A DNA stretch of 64,000 bases. Origin: Pseudomonas putida (GTDB taxonomy: Bacteria; Pseudomonadota; Gammaproteobacteria; Pseudomonadales; Pseudomonadaceae). Below the pieces are notes generated by a model, which saw nothing but the letters and a program-made list of their open reading frames with translations, ran no database searches and was not told the origin of the DNA. The DNA is taken from contig NZ_CP026115.2 in the NCBI RefSeq assembly GCF_009883635.2, positions 5,332,001 through 5,396,000 on the forward strand. Direction: 5' to 3'. The translations under genes were made by a program, and so were the position numbers. Positions 32,961 through 44,368 of the stretch are shown piece by piece; position 1 is the first letter of the stretch, and each line of letters opens with the position of its first letter.

Positions 32961-34382
32961 ATGGTGTTCGAACCCAGAAGCAGTCGGTCATTGCTCCAGC
33001 GCAGAAGCAGCGTCAGCAACGCCATTCAAGCGGGCCTTGACGGAATTGCCGTCACCGGCGTGGCGTGGTACCTGATCTACGACCAGTTCGGTTACATCAC
33101 CTCAGACTACGTGATCATGCTCCTGCTGCTGATCGGCGCGCTGGCGGTCATTTATGACCATTACGCCATCTACCGCAGCAACGTAGGGCTGTCGGTCAAG
33201 GCCTTCAGGCTGTTCAAGGCGTGGTCGGCGACGTTCTGTTTCCTGGTGGTCATCGCCTTCCTGACCAAGCAGAGCGAAACCTATTCACGCCTGCTGGTCG
33301 TTCAACTGTTTGTCATCGGCTATATCGTCCAGTTGTTCCTGCACGTGGCCATGCGCGAGCTGCAGAAGCGCTTCACGGCCCATGCGCGGCTGGACAACGC
33401 CTTGATCATCGGCAATGGCGACCTGGCCAATTTCCTGTATCAGAAGATCAGCAACAACCCGTGGTTCGGTGAGCGGGTAATGGGCTGTATCTGGGTCGAC
33501 CAGGAAGAGGACCAGGCCCGCGAGGCGCAAGATGCAAAGCTGCGCCTGCCGGTGCTGGGCAGCATCGCCGATCTGGACGAAATCATTGCCCAGCATGGCA
33601 TCCGCACCGTGTACCTGGTGACGCCCCTTGGCGGTTCTGCCGTCATTCAGGATGTCTACCTCAAGCTGCTCGACAAGTGCATCGCGGTCAATTGGGTGCC
33701 GGACATCTTCTCGCTTCGCCTGATCAACCACAGCGTGCGTGAAATTGCCGGTATTCCGGTGCTGACCCTGTCGGAAACGCCCCTGACCGGGACCAGCCTG
33801 TTCCTGAAAAACCTCGAGGACCGCGTGCTGGCCGCGCTCATCCTGCTGTGCGCATCGCCGGTATTGCTGGCGGTCGCATTGATCATCAAGTTCGACAGCC
33901 CGGGGCCGGTGTTCTTCCGTCAGGACCGTACAGGCTGGACCGGGGAGTCATTCCGTATCTGGAAATTCCGCAGCATGCACGTGCACCAACCGGAAAGTGG
34001 TGTGGTCGAGCAGGCGCAGCGTAATGACAAGCGGCTGACCCGGGTTGGCGCATTCATTCGGCGCACCAGCCTCGATGAGCTGCCGCAGCTGTTCAATGTG
34101 CTGACCGGCGACATGTCGCTGGTCGGCCCGCGTCCCCATGCCTTGCAGCACGACACCCTGTACTCCCAGGACATCGTCGATTACTTCGCCCGCCACAACA
34201 TCAAGCCCGGCATGACCGGCCTGGCACAAGTGCGGGGGTATCGGGGAGAAACCAAGGACATCGAGCAGATGATCCAGCGGGTCAATTCGGACATCGAGTA
34301 CATCAACAACTGGTCGTTGTGGCTCGACTTCGTGATCCTGGTGCGAACGGTCAATGCCTTCACCGGCAAGCAGGCTTATTGA
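32961..34382 (+). CDS. Undecaprenyl-phosphate glucose phosphotransferase (WcaJ/GumD-like)
   Basis: A 473-residue initiating polyprenyl-phosphate hexose-1-phosphate transferase. The N-terminal half has four to five membrane helices and a CoA-binding-like domain (ALIIGNGDLANFLY). The C-terminal catalytic domain has the usual order: KFDSPGPVFFRQDRTG, WKFRSMHVH, RLTRVGAFIRRTSLDELPQL and SLVGPRPHA. It loads the first sugar, most likely glucose-1-phosphate, onto undecaprenyl phosphate. It is typical for this enzyme to lie at the end of the pea-type locus. Start ATG 32961; weak Shine-Dalgarno (GTGAGG). Confidence 0.93.
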   Translation: MVFEPRSSRSLLQRRSSVSNAIQAGLDGIAVTGVAWYLIYDQFGYITSDYVIMLLLLIGALAVIYDHYAIYRSNVGLSVKAFRLFKAWSATFCFLVVIAFLTKQSETYSRLLVVQLFVIGYIVQLFLHVAMRELQKRFTAHARLDNALIIGNGDLANFLYQKISNNPWFGERVMGCIWVDQEEDQAREAQDAKLRLPVLGSIADLDEIIAQHGIRTVYLVTPLGGSAVIQDVYLKLLDKCIAVNWVPDIFSLRLINHSVREIAGIPVLTLSETPLTGTSLFLKNLEDRVLAALILLCASPVLLAVALIIKFDSPGPVFFRQDRTGWTGESFRIWKFRSMHVHQPESGVVEQAQRNDKRLTRVGAFIRRTSLDELPQLFNVLTGDMSLVGPRPHALQHDTLYSQDIVDYFARHNIKPGMTGLAQVRGYRGETKDIEQMIQRVNSDIEYINNWSLWLDFVILVRTVNAFTGKQAY

Positions 34383-34398
34383 CGCCGGAATCCGGCGT
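34382..34398 (+). terminator. Intercistronic hairpin between wcaJ-like and eptA-like genes
   Basis: ACGCCGG-AAT-CCGGCGT, a perfect 7-bp stem that starts on the stop codon. There is no U tract, so it may attenuate or stabilise mRNA ends rather than terminate fully. Confidence 0.45.
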
Positions 34399-34419
34399 GG
34401 CGTACAGGGGGGAGGGAGC

Positions 34420-36081
34420 ATGAGCGTCTTGTCAACGGGAGGGGCAGGTGCCGCCAGGCTGCTGAAAGCCGAGTGGCCCTCGCTGGTGCTATGGGCGTTT
34501 CTGTTGTCGCCGCTGTTGGCCAGGCTGTTGGCGGATTGCCAATGCGCGAAGATCGACTTGCTGGTCTTGTACACCTTTGCCATTTCATTTTTGTGGCTGC
34601 TGGCAATCCGCTTCGTGTCCGCCAACCAGTTCAAAGTGCATCTGCTGCTGCTGCCCTTCTATCTGTTGGCGAGCATCGACCTGTTCGTCGTGCTGAACTT
34701 CAATTCGCGCCTGACGGCGGCGTATCTGTTCATTGCCTTGACCAACTACAAGGAAGCGACGGATTTCTTCGCCACCTACTGGCGCTCGATCGCCGGCATC
34801 CTGGCTGTGTTCGCAGTGTGTTACGGGGTGGGGCTGGCCGGGTTGCATGGCCGCCGCCTGTACCGCAACAAGGCCATTCTTGTGCTGGCGCTGGGCGGCT
34901 TGCTGCTGGGCTATGGGGCTTACTTCTACAAGACCGTCAAGGCCAACTCGCTGAGTAAAGGGGCAGTGCTCGACCTGGTGGCGAAAGACCAGAGCACGCC
35001 CGTCGGTTACCTGTCACAGATCGGCCTGACGGCGACCTTGTATGTAGAGTCCAAGGGGTACATCAAGCAGCGCCTGGAGTCAGAGGTCAAGATCACCAGC
35101 ATCTCCGACCAGGCCGACATCGAGACCCTGGTGTTCGTCATCGGCGAGTCTTCGCGCCCGCACAACTGGTCGTTGTACGGCTACCAGAACAGGACCACCC
35201 CCCACCTCGATCAGCAACCAGGGCTGTTCAAGTTCAACCGCATGTGCACGACCGCGCCCTATACCTCGGTCGCCGTGCCTTCGCTGCTGAGCCTGGAACC
35301 CATCCGTGACTGGGACCTGATTGCGTCGAACAAATCGCTGGTAGGGATCTTCCGTGCGGCCGGTTACGACACCTACTGGTTGTCTTCACAGGAGGTCGAC
35401 AGCTTCGGCGGGATCATTCCGCAGATCGCCGCAGAAGCTCAATACCGCCAGTACCTGGAGCGCAGCTATGACGGTGCGCTGATACCGGTTTTGCAGAATG
35501 TGCTGGGCAAGGCCAATGGGCATCGGCAGGCGATATTCATTCATATCAAGGGCAGCCACTTCGAGTACGCACGGCGTTTCCCAAGCGACTTCGCCCAGTT
35601 CAAGCCCGCCAGCGGTAGCCAGAAAGACCGGGTCACGGCCGATTACGACAACTCGGTGCTGTACACCGATTGGCTACTGTCCTCGATCATTCAACAGCTG
35701 ACGGCCAGCCAGAAGAAAGCGCTGCTGGTCTACTCGTCGGACCACGGCGAGAACCTCCTGGATGACAGCCGGCAACTGTTGGGCCATGGCATGGGTAATG
35801 AATATGACCTGTCGACCTCGGCGTTTGTCTGGTCCAGCGGCAACCTCTCGCCGGAGCAGTCGGGCAAACTGCAGAAGTTGAAGGCCAGGGAAGATCAGCA
35901 GGTCAGCATCGCCTCGCTGCCGCATACGCTGCTGAACATGACCGGGATATCGATGCCGGGCTATGACAGCACGCAGGACTTGCTCAGCGATGACTTCAAG
36001 ACCTCGGAATGCCCGCATCTGCTCGGCACCGGCTACGTGCCGTCGTTCAACTTCGACATCAAGCACATCGCCGCCGAGTGA
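34420..36081 (+). CDS. EptA-type phosphoethanolamine transferase, EPS-linked
   Basis: A 553-residue inner-membrane alkaline-phosphatase-fold transferase. Five hydrophobic segments fill residues 20-175. The periplasmic domain has VFVIGESSRPHNWSLYGYQN (metal-binding Glu243), CTTAPYTSVAVPSLLS with candidate nucleophile Thr (278 or 282), YSSDHGENLLDD and LGHGMGNEYD. All metal-site motifs of EptA/EptB/BcsG-type enzymes are present. GGAGGGAG precedes ATG 34420. The gene lies 37 bp after the WcaJ-type gene with a shared strand, so it probably modifies the exopolysaccharide with phosphoethanolamine rather than lipid A. That target is inference from position. Its stop is directly adjacent to the convergent LysR stop. 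Confidence 0.85.
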   Translation: MSVLSTGGAGAARLLKAEWPSLVLWAFLLSPLLARLLADCQCAKIDLLVLYTFAISFLWLLAIRFVSANQFKVHLLLLPFYLLASIDLFVVLNFNSRLTAAYLFIALTNYKEATDFFATYWRSIAGILAVFAVCYGVGLAGLHGRRLYRNKAILVLALGGLLLGYGAYFYKTVKANSLSKGAVLDLVAKDQSTPVGYLSQIGLTATLYVESKGYIKQRLESEVKITSISDQADIETLVFVIGESSRPHNWSLYGYQNRTTPHLDQQPGLFKFNRMCTTAPYTSVAVPSLLSLEPIRDWDLIASNKSLVGIFRAAGYDTYWLSSQEVDSFGGIIPQIAAEAQYRQYLERSYDGALIPVLQNVLGKANGHRQAIFIHIKGSHFEYARRFPSDFAQFKPASGSQKDRVTADYDNSVLYTDWLLSSIIQQLTASQKKALLVYSSDHGENLLDDSRQLLGHGMGNEYDLSTSAFVWSSGNLSPEQSGKLQKLKAREDQQVSIASLPHTLLNMTGISMPGYDSTQDLLSDDFKTSECPHLLGTGYVPSFNFDIKHIAAE

Positions 36082-37026
36082 TCAGGCCGGTAGCACCAGT
36101 GGGTGCAAGGTGCGAAAGCCTTGGGCTTCTTCCACCAGCCAGTCGTGCACTGCACGGGCGCCGGGCTGGTTCAACCCGCCTGGCGGGTAGTGCACCATGT
36201 AGCGCTTGTGATTGGCGATGGGGTGGCCGAACGGCACGATCAAGGCGCCGCGCTCAAGCTCGTCATTGAGCAGCGTGCGCCGCGCAATGGCCACGCCGAT
36301 GCCGGCGATCGCCGCTTCGATGGTCAGGTGGTTGCGGTTGAAGGTATGGCCGCGGCGCACATCCAGCCCGGTGGCGCCGATACCCTCCAGGTAGAACTCC
36401 CATTCCGCGTATTCCGAACTGCCGCGCCAGGCGGTGATGTCGTGCAGCAGCGGGTAATGCACCAGGTCCGCCGGGCCATGCAGCGGTGGGCGGCCGCGCA
36501 GCAGCGTGGGTGAACAGACCGGGAAGATCTGTTCGTCCAGCAACGGGGTCGACAGCATGCCGGGGTAACTGCCGTCGTTGAGGTCGATGGCCAGGTCGAA
36601 GTCACCGGGGTGCAAGGCCTGGGCGCTGTCTTCGGCGACCAGGCGCAGTTCGATCTCCGGGTAGCGCTGCTGGAAGCGCGGCAGCCGGGGGGTGAGCCAC
36701 TTGGCCAGGAACGACGGGATCGAGCGCAGGCGCAAAGTGCCGCGGATTTCCCCGGCATCCAGGCGCAGCAGTTCGGCTTCGATGCTGCCATAGGCCTCGG
36801 TGACCGTCTGTGCCAGGCGCTGGCCCTCGGCGCTCAGCTCCACACCGCGCGCACGGCGCAGGAACAGTTTGTAGCCCAGGCGTTCTTCGAGCTGGCGCAT
36901 CTGCTGGCTGACCGCACCGGGGGTGATGTGCAGTTCTTCGGCACAGCGGGTGAACGACAGGTGCCGCGCCGCACAGGAGAAAACATGCAGCCAGACGAAC
37001 ATCTGGCCATTGAGTTGTCGTCGCAT
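36082..37026 (-). CDS. LysR-family regulator (GcvA-like), divergent from sdaA
   Basis: A 314-residue LysR transcription factor. The winged helix-turn-helix occupies residues about 10-68 ([25 protein letters not shown], read as [12 protein letters not shown] then TPGAVSQQ). The effector domain follows ([16 protein letters not shown]). It is divergent from sdaA across 146 bp that should hold both promoters. In P. putida the same pair occurs next to the pea locus as I recall, so control of serine deamination is the likely job. Glycine or serine would be a plausible effector, but nothing in the sequence proves it. Confidence 0.9.
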   Translation of the reverse strand: MRRQLNGQMFVWLHVFSCAARHLSFTRCAEELHITPGAVSQQMRQLEERLGYKLFLRRARGVELSAEGQRLAQTVTEAYGSIEAELLRLDAGEIRGTLRLRSIPSFLAKWLTPRLPRFQQRYPEIELRLVAEDSAQALHPGDFDLAIDLNDGSYPGMLSTPLLDEQIFPVCSPTLLRGRPPLHGPADLVHYPLLHDITAWRGSSEYAEWEFYLEGIGATGLDVRRGHTFNRNHLTIEAAIAGIGVAIARRTLLNDELERGALIVPFGHPIANHKRYMVHYPPGGLNQPGARAVHDWLVEEAQGFRTLHPLVLPA

Positions 37027-37172
37027 CGTTTAGCCCTGCTAAAGCCTTGCTTAGAAAGTTTCGTTGGTCATCTGCCGGTGAGCGCGGCAGTATCGCGCAA
37101 ATTGGCAATACCGTTCAATTTTCTCAGATCAGCGTGTGGCAGCAATCAGTGCCGACACGCTCAGGCATTAGT

Positions 37173-38549
37173 ATGGCTATCAGTGTTTTCGACCTTTTCA
37201 AAATTGGCATCGGCCCGTCCAGTTCCCACACCGTAGGCCCGATGCGGGCGGCGGCGAGCTTTGCCCAGGCTTTGCGCGAACGTGGCCTGCTGGCGCAGGT
37301 ACAGCGTATAGAAGTGCGGCTGTACGGCTCGCTTTCAGCCACCGGGGTCGGCCATGCCACTGATCGCGCCTGCCTGCTCGGCCTGATGGGACAGTGGCCG
37401 GACCGCATCGACCCGGCCACCATCGAGCCGCGTATCCATCAGCTGCTGCAGGAGCAGTGCCTGATGCTCGATGGCAGCCATCCGCTCGAATTCCAGTATG
37501 CCCGCGACATGCTGCTGCTGGACGAAAGCCTGCCTTATCACCCCAATGCCATGGCCCTGGAAGCAGTGGGCGGGCAGGGCAGCCTGTTCCAGCAGACCTA
37601 CTATTCCATCGGCGGTGGCTTCATCGTCGAGCAGGGCGAGATCGATGCACCGCAGGCCGAGGCCAACGCCGTTCACCTGCCGTACGAGTTTTCCAGCGGC
37701 GCCGAACTGCTGGCGCTGTGCAAGGCCAACAACCTGAGCGTTGGCCAACTGATGCTGGCCAACGAGTGCGCCTGGCGGCCAGAAGCCGAAGTGCGCGAAG
37801 GCCTGCTGCGGATCTGGGCGGCGATGCGCGACTGTGTCGACAACGGCCTGCGCAATGAAGGCATCCTGCCCGGCGGGCTCAACGTCAAGCGCCGTGCCGC
37901 ACGCCTGCACCGCAGCCTGCAGGAAGCCGGGCAGCCCAACGTGATCGGTTCGACCTTGAGTGCCATGGAGTGGGTCAACCTGTTTGCCCTGGCGGTCAAT
38001 GAAGAGAATGCCGCCGGCGGGCGCATGGTCACCGCGCCCACCAATGGCGCCGCGGGCATCATCCCGGCTGTGTTGCACTACTACATGAAGTTCAACCCGA
38101 ACGCCTGTGACGACGATGTGGTGGCGTTTCTGCTGGCCGCTGCCGCAGTCGGCATCCTGTGCAAGAAGAATGCATCGATCTCCGGGGCTGAAGTCGGCTG
38201 CCAGGGCGAGGTTGGCTCAGCCTGCTCGATGGCCGCTGCGGGCTTGGCCGAAGTACTGGGCGCCACACCGCCGCAACTGGAAAACGCCGCTGAAATCGCC
38301 CTGGAGCATAACCTCGGGCTGACCTGCGACCCGGTCGGCGGGCTGGTTCAGGTGCCGTGCATCGAGCGCAATGCGATAGCTGCAGTGAAGGCGATCAATG
38401 CCGTGCAGATGGCCCTGCGGGGTGATGGCGAGCACTTCATCTCGCTCGATCGGGTGATCCGCACCATGCGTGATACCGGTGCCGACATGCATGCCAACTA
38501 CAAGGAGACGTCACGGGGTGGCCTGGCGGTAGCGTTCGTCGAGTGTTGA
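37173..38549 (+). CDS. sdaA: L-serine ammonia-lyase, iron-sulfur dependent
   Basis: A 458-residue single-chain L-serine dehydratase that converts serine to pyruvate and ammonia with a [4Fe-4S] cluster. The N-terminal [13 protein letters not shown] is the family hallmark. The C-terminal domain holds the Cys ligands in the region [19 protein letters not shown] and [14 protein letters not shown], and the C-terminus ends in the typical ...VEC that blocks the site. ATG 37173 gives the canonical [12 protein letters not shown] start; the frame to 37047 is extra. Divergent LysR upstream. Hairpins (CGGCG-TTT-CGCCG and a GGCAGG/CCTGCC stem) follow the stop and may terminate. Confidence 0.96.
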   Translation: MAISVFDLFKIGIGPSSSHTVGPMRAAASFAQALRERGLLAQVQRIEVRLYGSLSATGVGHATDRACLLGLMGQWPDRIDPATIEPRIHQLLQEQCLMLDGSHPLEFQYARDMLLLDESLPYHPNAMALEAVGGQGSLFQQTYYSIGGGFIVEQGEIDAPQAEANAVHLPYEFSSGAELLALCKANNLSVGQLMLANECAWRPEAEVREGLLRIWAAMRDCVDNGLRNEGILPGGLNVKRRAARLHRSLQEAGQPNVIGSTLSAMEWVNLFALAVNEENAAGGRMVTAPTNGAAGIIPAVLHYYMKFNPNACDDDVVAFLLAAAAVGILCKKNASISGAEVGCQGEVGSACSMAAAGLAEVLGATPPQLENAAEIALEHNLGLTCDPVGGLVQVPCIERNAIAAVKAINAVQMALRGDGEHFISLDRVIRTMRDTGADMHANYKETSRGGLAVAFVEC

Positions 38550-38605
38550 TCGGCGTTTCGCCGGCAAGTGGCAGGTGCCTGCCTTGGGTTTGGGTGTGAG
38601 GCATG

Positions 38606-38635
38606 GATCGAGCGTCGCGCGGGCGGCGCTCGGTC
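38606..38635. repeat. Partial palindrome related to the 45303-45535 element
   Basis: GATCGAGCG and CGCTCGGTC flank a GC-only core that is also found, with changes, in the arms of the 68-bp inverted repeat near 45.3 kb. It looks like a decayed end of that repeat family. Confidence 0.35.
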
Positions 38636-38676
38636 GCATGGGCGCTGCGAAATCAGTGGTGAACTGATGACGTACC

Positions 38677-39357
38677 CTAGCGGTTGCTCTTGTTCTTGAG
38701 GGTAAGGAAGCTGGCGCGCATGTCCTTGGCCCAGCCGTCGAGCACGGGTTTGACATCGTTCAGGGTCAGCTGGGTCTTGTCGTTCTCCAGCTCTTTGCCG
38801 GTGCCCTTGCGCACCACCTGAGCCAGCACCTTCTGGTTGGCGCCATCGAGGAAGGCCGCTTCGACACCGACATCGACTTCCTGGTCGCGACCACCCATCG
38901 CGGTGTTGACGCCCGCCGAAACCAGCGCGATCGGGATGAATTCGTAAGGTTTGAGGCTTTCATTGCTTGTAGAAACCGCGGTGATCGCCGGGCGTACCAC
39001 GATGGTGCCTGGGCCGGGTGCCTTGGCCAAGGTCAGCACGCTGCCCATTTCACGGCGCAAGGCCTCGTTGAAGTAGCGAGTGATTTCACCCAGCGTCTGC
39101 TGGGAAATGACCGCCGTCGCTTGCGGCTTGGGGTAGAACTGGCTGGGCTCGATGAAGACCTGCGTGTACCGGTTGACATCGACCTTGGGGTCGATCCAGC
39201 GCATCACCGATGCACCGGTTGGGCTCTTGGCTTCCTGCAGGCGGCTGTAATCCTTGAGGAAGCCGGAATAGTCCTTGGGGTCCACGCGGTTGCTGGAGCA
39301 GGCGGCCACAGCTAGCAAAGCGGCGCACAACAGGGTAACGCGAGGCAATGATTTCAT
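38677..39357 (-). CDS. DUF3313-type lipoprotein
   Basis: A 226-residue lipoprotein. The signal peptide ends in the lipobox LAVAAC, with Ser-Ser after the Cys, so sorting to the outer membrane is expected. The mature part (DYSGFLKDYSRL, FIEPSQFYPKP, VRPAITAV, LNDVKPVLDGWAKDMR) fits the DUF3313 family, whose function is unknown. The ATG at 39357 gives a clean signal peptide; the longer frame to 39393 does not. Monocistronic on the minus strand, convergent with sdaA. Confidence 0.83.
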   Translation of the reverse strand: MKSLPRVTLLCAALLAVAACSSNRVDPKDYSGFLKDYSRLQEAKSPTGASVMRWIDPKVDVNRYTQVFIEPSQFYPKPQATAVISQQTLGEITRYFNEALRREMGSVLTLAKAPGPGTIVVRPAITAVSTSNESLKPYEFIPIALVSAGVNTAMGGRDQEVDVGVEAAFLDGANQKVLAQVVRKGTGKELENDKTQLTLNDVKPVLDGWAKDMRASFLTLKNKSNR

Positions 39358-39525
39358 GATGGTCTTGCATCCATGAGGGGGCGGCCACAACAACGCTAGC
39401 AGGTGCTTGGCGAATGGCCAGTGGGCCGGCGAAAAGTCGCTTCGGTAACGGGATGAGGCGCTGATTTTTCCTACGATTTGTGGAGAATGCCTCGTCTATG
39501 CAAACGCCGCGACCGTTGAAAAACT

Positions 39526-39542
39526 ATGCCCGTAACGGGTAT
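39526..39542. promoter_or_regulatory. Palindromic operator of the toxin-antitoxin pair
   Basis: ATGCCCGTAACGGGTAT is a 17-bp near-perfect palindrome ending 16 bp before the toxin start. Position and symmetry fit auto-repression by the HTH antitoxin. Confidence 0.55.
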
Positions 39543-39558
39543 GGTTTGGAGGCCACTC

Positions 39559-39942
39559 ATGGAAGTTCTCAAGCGCAAGGATTTTGCGCGCTGGCAAGCC
39601 GGGCAGAAACTATCGGATGCGATGTTGTGCCAGGCGGTGAATGAAATGCGCAGAGGGCTGGTTGATGCCAGCCTCGGCGGTGAATTGTTCAAGAAGCGTG
39701 TTGCAGGGCACTGTACTGGCAAGCGAGGTAGTTATCGGACGCTGCTGTCTGCTCGTGTCGGGAATCGCTATGTGTTTCTGCACGGGTTCGCCAAGAGCGA
39801 CAAGGCCAACATCACGCCGGAAGAACAAAAAGCATTGCGCTTCGCTGGTAGGGTTTTCCTGGAGCTTTGTCCCGTAGCGCTCAGGCGGGCGTTGCAATCA
39901 GGTGTTTTGATGGAGGTTTGCTGTGAGCAGCAAAATTGTTGA
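39559..39942 (+). CDS. RelE/HigB-type toxin of a type II toxin-antitoxin pair
   Basis: A 127-residue basic protein of the RelE/ParE superfamily (MEVLKRKDFARWQAGQ..., GKRGSYRTLLSARVGNRYVF, FLHGFAKSDKANI). The GSYRT-x-L and FxHGFxKS segments fit the HigB-like group that inhibits translation by ribosome-dependent mRNA cleavage. TTGGAGG lies 7 nt before ATG 39559. The toxin gene comes first and overlaps the antitoxin by 20 nt, the higBA order. The pair is less GC-rich than its surroundings, with its own operator and terminator, so it is probably a mobile cassette. Confidence 0.85.
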   Translation: MEVLKRKDFARWQAGQKLSDAMLCQAVNEMRRGLVDASLGGELFKKRVAGHCTGKRGSYRTLLSARVGNRYVFLHGFAKSDKANITPEEQKALRFAGRVFLELCPVALRRALQSGVLMEVCCEQQNC

Positions 39943-40228
39943 ATCGTTGCGTGAGGACCTGGCCGTACTTCATGAGGCCGGGGCTGTTGGCAAGGTTACC
40001 CTTCGGGATTTCGAAATGCTCTGTCCCGCTCCGGTGCGGGATTTCAGTGCTCTGGATATTCGCCAGCTTCGCGAGGCACTGAATTTCAGCCAGCCGGTGT
40101 TCGCACTTCATCTGCATACCAGCGCATCAACGGTGCGGAAATGGGAGCAGGGCGAGACACGTCCGGCAGGGCCCGCATTGAAGCTGCTAAATGTCATTGC
40201 TATCAAAGGGTTACAAGCGATTCTTTAG
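39923..40228 (+). CDS. HigA-like HTH antitoxin
   Basis: A 101-residue antitoxin with a C-terminal XRE helix-turn-helix (IRQLREALNFSQPVFALHL, then SASTVRKWEQGETRPAGPAL). It should neutralise the upstream toxin and repress the operon through the palindrome at 39526-39542. The start is GTG 39923, preceded by TGGAGG inside the toxin gene. The N-terminal part (KIVESLREDLAVLHEAG) is the probable toxin-binding segment; this is inferred because the order is reversed compared with HTH-first antitoxins. Confidence 0.87.
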   Translation: MSSKIVESLREDLAVLHEAGAVGKVTLRDFEMLCPAPVRDFSALDIRQLREALNFSQPVFALHLHTSASTVRKWEQGETRPAGPALKLLNVIAIKGLQAIL

Positions 40229-40257
40229 ATAATTTATGTGTTTCCGCATTTTTCAGA

Positions 40258-40292
40258 ATAAACGCATGTAAATCATGCGTTTATCTTGTTTT
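40258..40292 (+). terminator. Terminator of the toxin-antitoxin operon
   Basis: ATAAACGCATG / CATGCGTTTAT, an 11-bp perfect stem with a 5-nt loop, followed by CTTGTTTT. It lies 30 bp after the antitoxin stop. Confidence 0.75.
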
Positions 40293-40363
40293 CGTAAGGC
40301 TGTTTATAAGGTTAAGTCGTCGCGAGAAGGTCACTCCCGCGGCACGCTCGGCTTGACCCGCCC

Positions 40364-41659
40364 TTAGCCCAGCGCCTCCCGCAACCGGTACCACAACATC
40401 CCCAGCGCCAGCAGCGGCGAGCGCAGCGCCTTGCCGCCCGGGAAAGTCAGATGGGGTACAGCGCTGAACACATCCAGCCCCTGGCTCTGCCCCAGCGCGA
40501 TACCTTCCGCCAGCAACTTCGCCGTCCAGTGGGTCACGTTCAGCCCATGCCCGGAATAGCCCTGGGCATAGAAGACGTTGGGGTGCTGGCTCAGCCGCCC
40601 CACTTGCGGGAAGCGGTTGGCGGTGATGCCAATCATGCCGCCCCACTGGTAGTCGATGCGCACATCGGCCAGTTGCGGGAACACCTTGAGTACCTTCGGC
40701 CGCATGTAGGCCGCGATGTCTTTGGGATCGCGCCCCGAATAGTGACAGGCACCGCCGAACAGCAAGCGGCGGTCGGCAGTGAGGCGGTAGTAGTCCAGGC
40801 CGACCTTCTGGTCGCACATGGCCATGTTCTGCGGGATCAGGCTGCTGGCCAGTGCTTCCGGCAGAGGTTCGGTTGCCACCACATAGCTACCGGCCGGCAG
40901 CACCTTACCGCTCAGGCGTGGCTCCAGCTCGTCGAGGTGAGCGTTGCAGCCCAGCACCAGGCTCTGTGCCCGCACCTTGCCCCGTGCCGTGTGCAGCGTC
41001 ACCGTGGAGCCGTGCTCGATGCTCAGCACCGGGCTCTGCTCGAAGATGCGCACGCCCAGACCATGGGCCACGCGCGCTTCGCCCTGCACTAAGTCGAGCG
41101 GGTGCAGATGGCCTGAGCCCATGTCCACCAAGCCGCCGGCGTACTGGTCGCTGGCGACGATCTCGTGCATGCGTTCGGGCCCGACCAGGAGTGTTTCGTG
41201 GTGGTAGCCAAGGCTGGCCAGGTCCTCCTGTTCAGCCTTGAAGGCAGCGAACTGTGCCGGGGTGTTGGCCAGCTCGCAGAAGCCCCAGCGCAGGTCGCAG
41301 GCAATCGCATATTGCTCGATGCGGCGAGCCACCAGGGCCACCGACTCGATGCCGGCCTGCTGCAGGTAGCGCACGCCGTCCTGGCCGACGTAGCGGGCAA
41401 AGCCGCTGACATCATGGCCGATGCCGCGAATCAGCTGGCCGCCATTGCGCCCGCTGGCGCCCCAGCCGATGCGGCGGCCTTCCAGCAGCACCACGCTGAG
41501 CCCGCGTTCGGCAAGCTCCAGCGCGGTGTTGACCCCGGTCAGGCCACCGCCGACCACGCACACGTCAGCGGTCAGTTCGCCGTCGAGGCTGGGGTAGGGC
41601 GTCGTGTTGCGCGCCGTGGCGGCGTAGTACGACGCGGTATGTTGGGTATCGAAAGGCAT
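40364..41659 (-). CDS. puuB: FAD-dependent oxidoreductase, gamma-glutamylputrescine oxidase-like
   Basis: A 431-residue DAO-family flavoenzyme. The FAD-binding VCVVGGGLTGVNTALELAE is near residues 30-48 and ASGRNGGQLIRGIGHD follows, typical of PuuB/OrdL. It would oxidise gamma-glutamyl-putrescine to the aldehyde. It is last in a minus-strand operon after a polyamine-binding protein (14 bp gap) and PuuA-like ligase, which supports a role in polyamine catabolism. The product could be handled by the Sad-type dehydrogenase at 47548. Exact polyamine specificity is not visible. Confidence 0.88.
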   Translation of the reverse strand: MPFDTQHTASYYAATARNTTPYPSLDGELTADVCVVGGGLTGVNTALELAERGLSVVLLEGRRIGWGASGRNGGQLIRGIGHDVSGFARYVGQDGVRYLQQAGIESVALVARRIEQYAIACDLRWGFCELANTPAQFAAFKAEQEDLASLGYHHETLLVGPERMHEIVASDQYAGGLVDMGSGHLHPLDLVQGEARVAHGLGVRIFEQSPVLSIEHGSTVTLHTARGKVRAQSLVLGCNAHLDELEPRLSGKVLPAGSYVVATEPLPEALASSLIPQNMAMCDQKVGLDYYRLTADRRLLFGGACHYSGRDPKDIAAYMRPKVLKVFPQLADVRIDYQWGGMIGITANRFPQVGRLSQHPNVFYAQGYSGHGLNVTHWTAKLLAEGIALGQSQGLDVFSAVPHLTFPGGKALRSPLLALGMLWYRLREALG

Positions 41660-41673
41660 GGCGCGTTCTCGGT

Positions 41674-44188
<2,515 letters not shown>

Positions 44189-44368
44189 ACAGACCTCTTG
44201 GTTGGTTTTTTTTGTGGGCGGGCTTGCCGCGAAAGCCGTTACAGGGTTTCAGAGGCATTACGCTTCCCAGGTGACACGCTGGAGACTATCTTGAGCGCAG
44301 GCCCGCAAAGCCATCTATCCACTTTCTTCGGCAACGAATGCACCAAAAGAGTGCAAATAGGACAAAGC

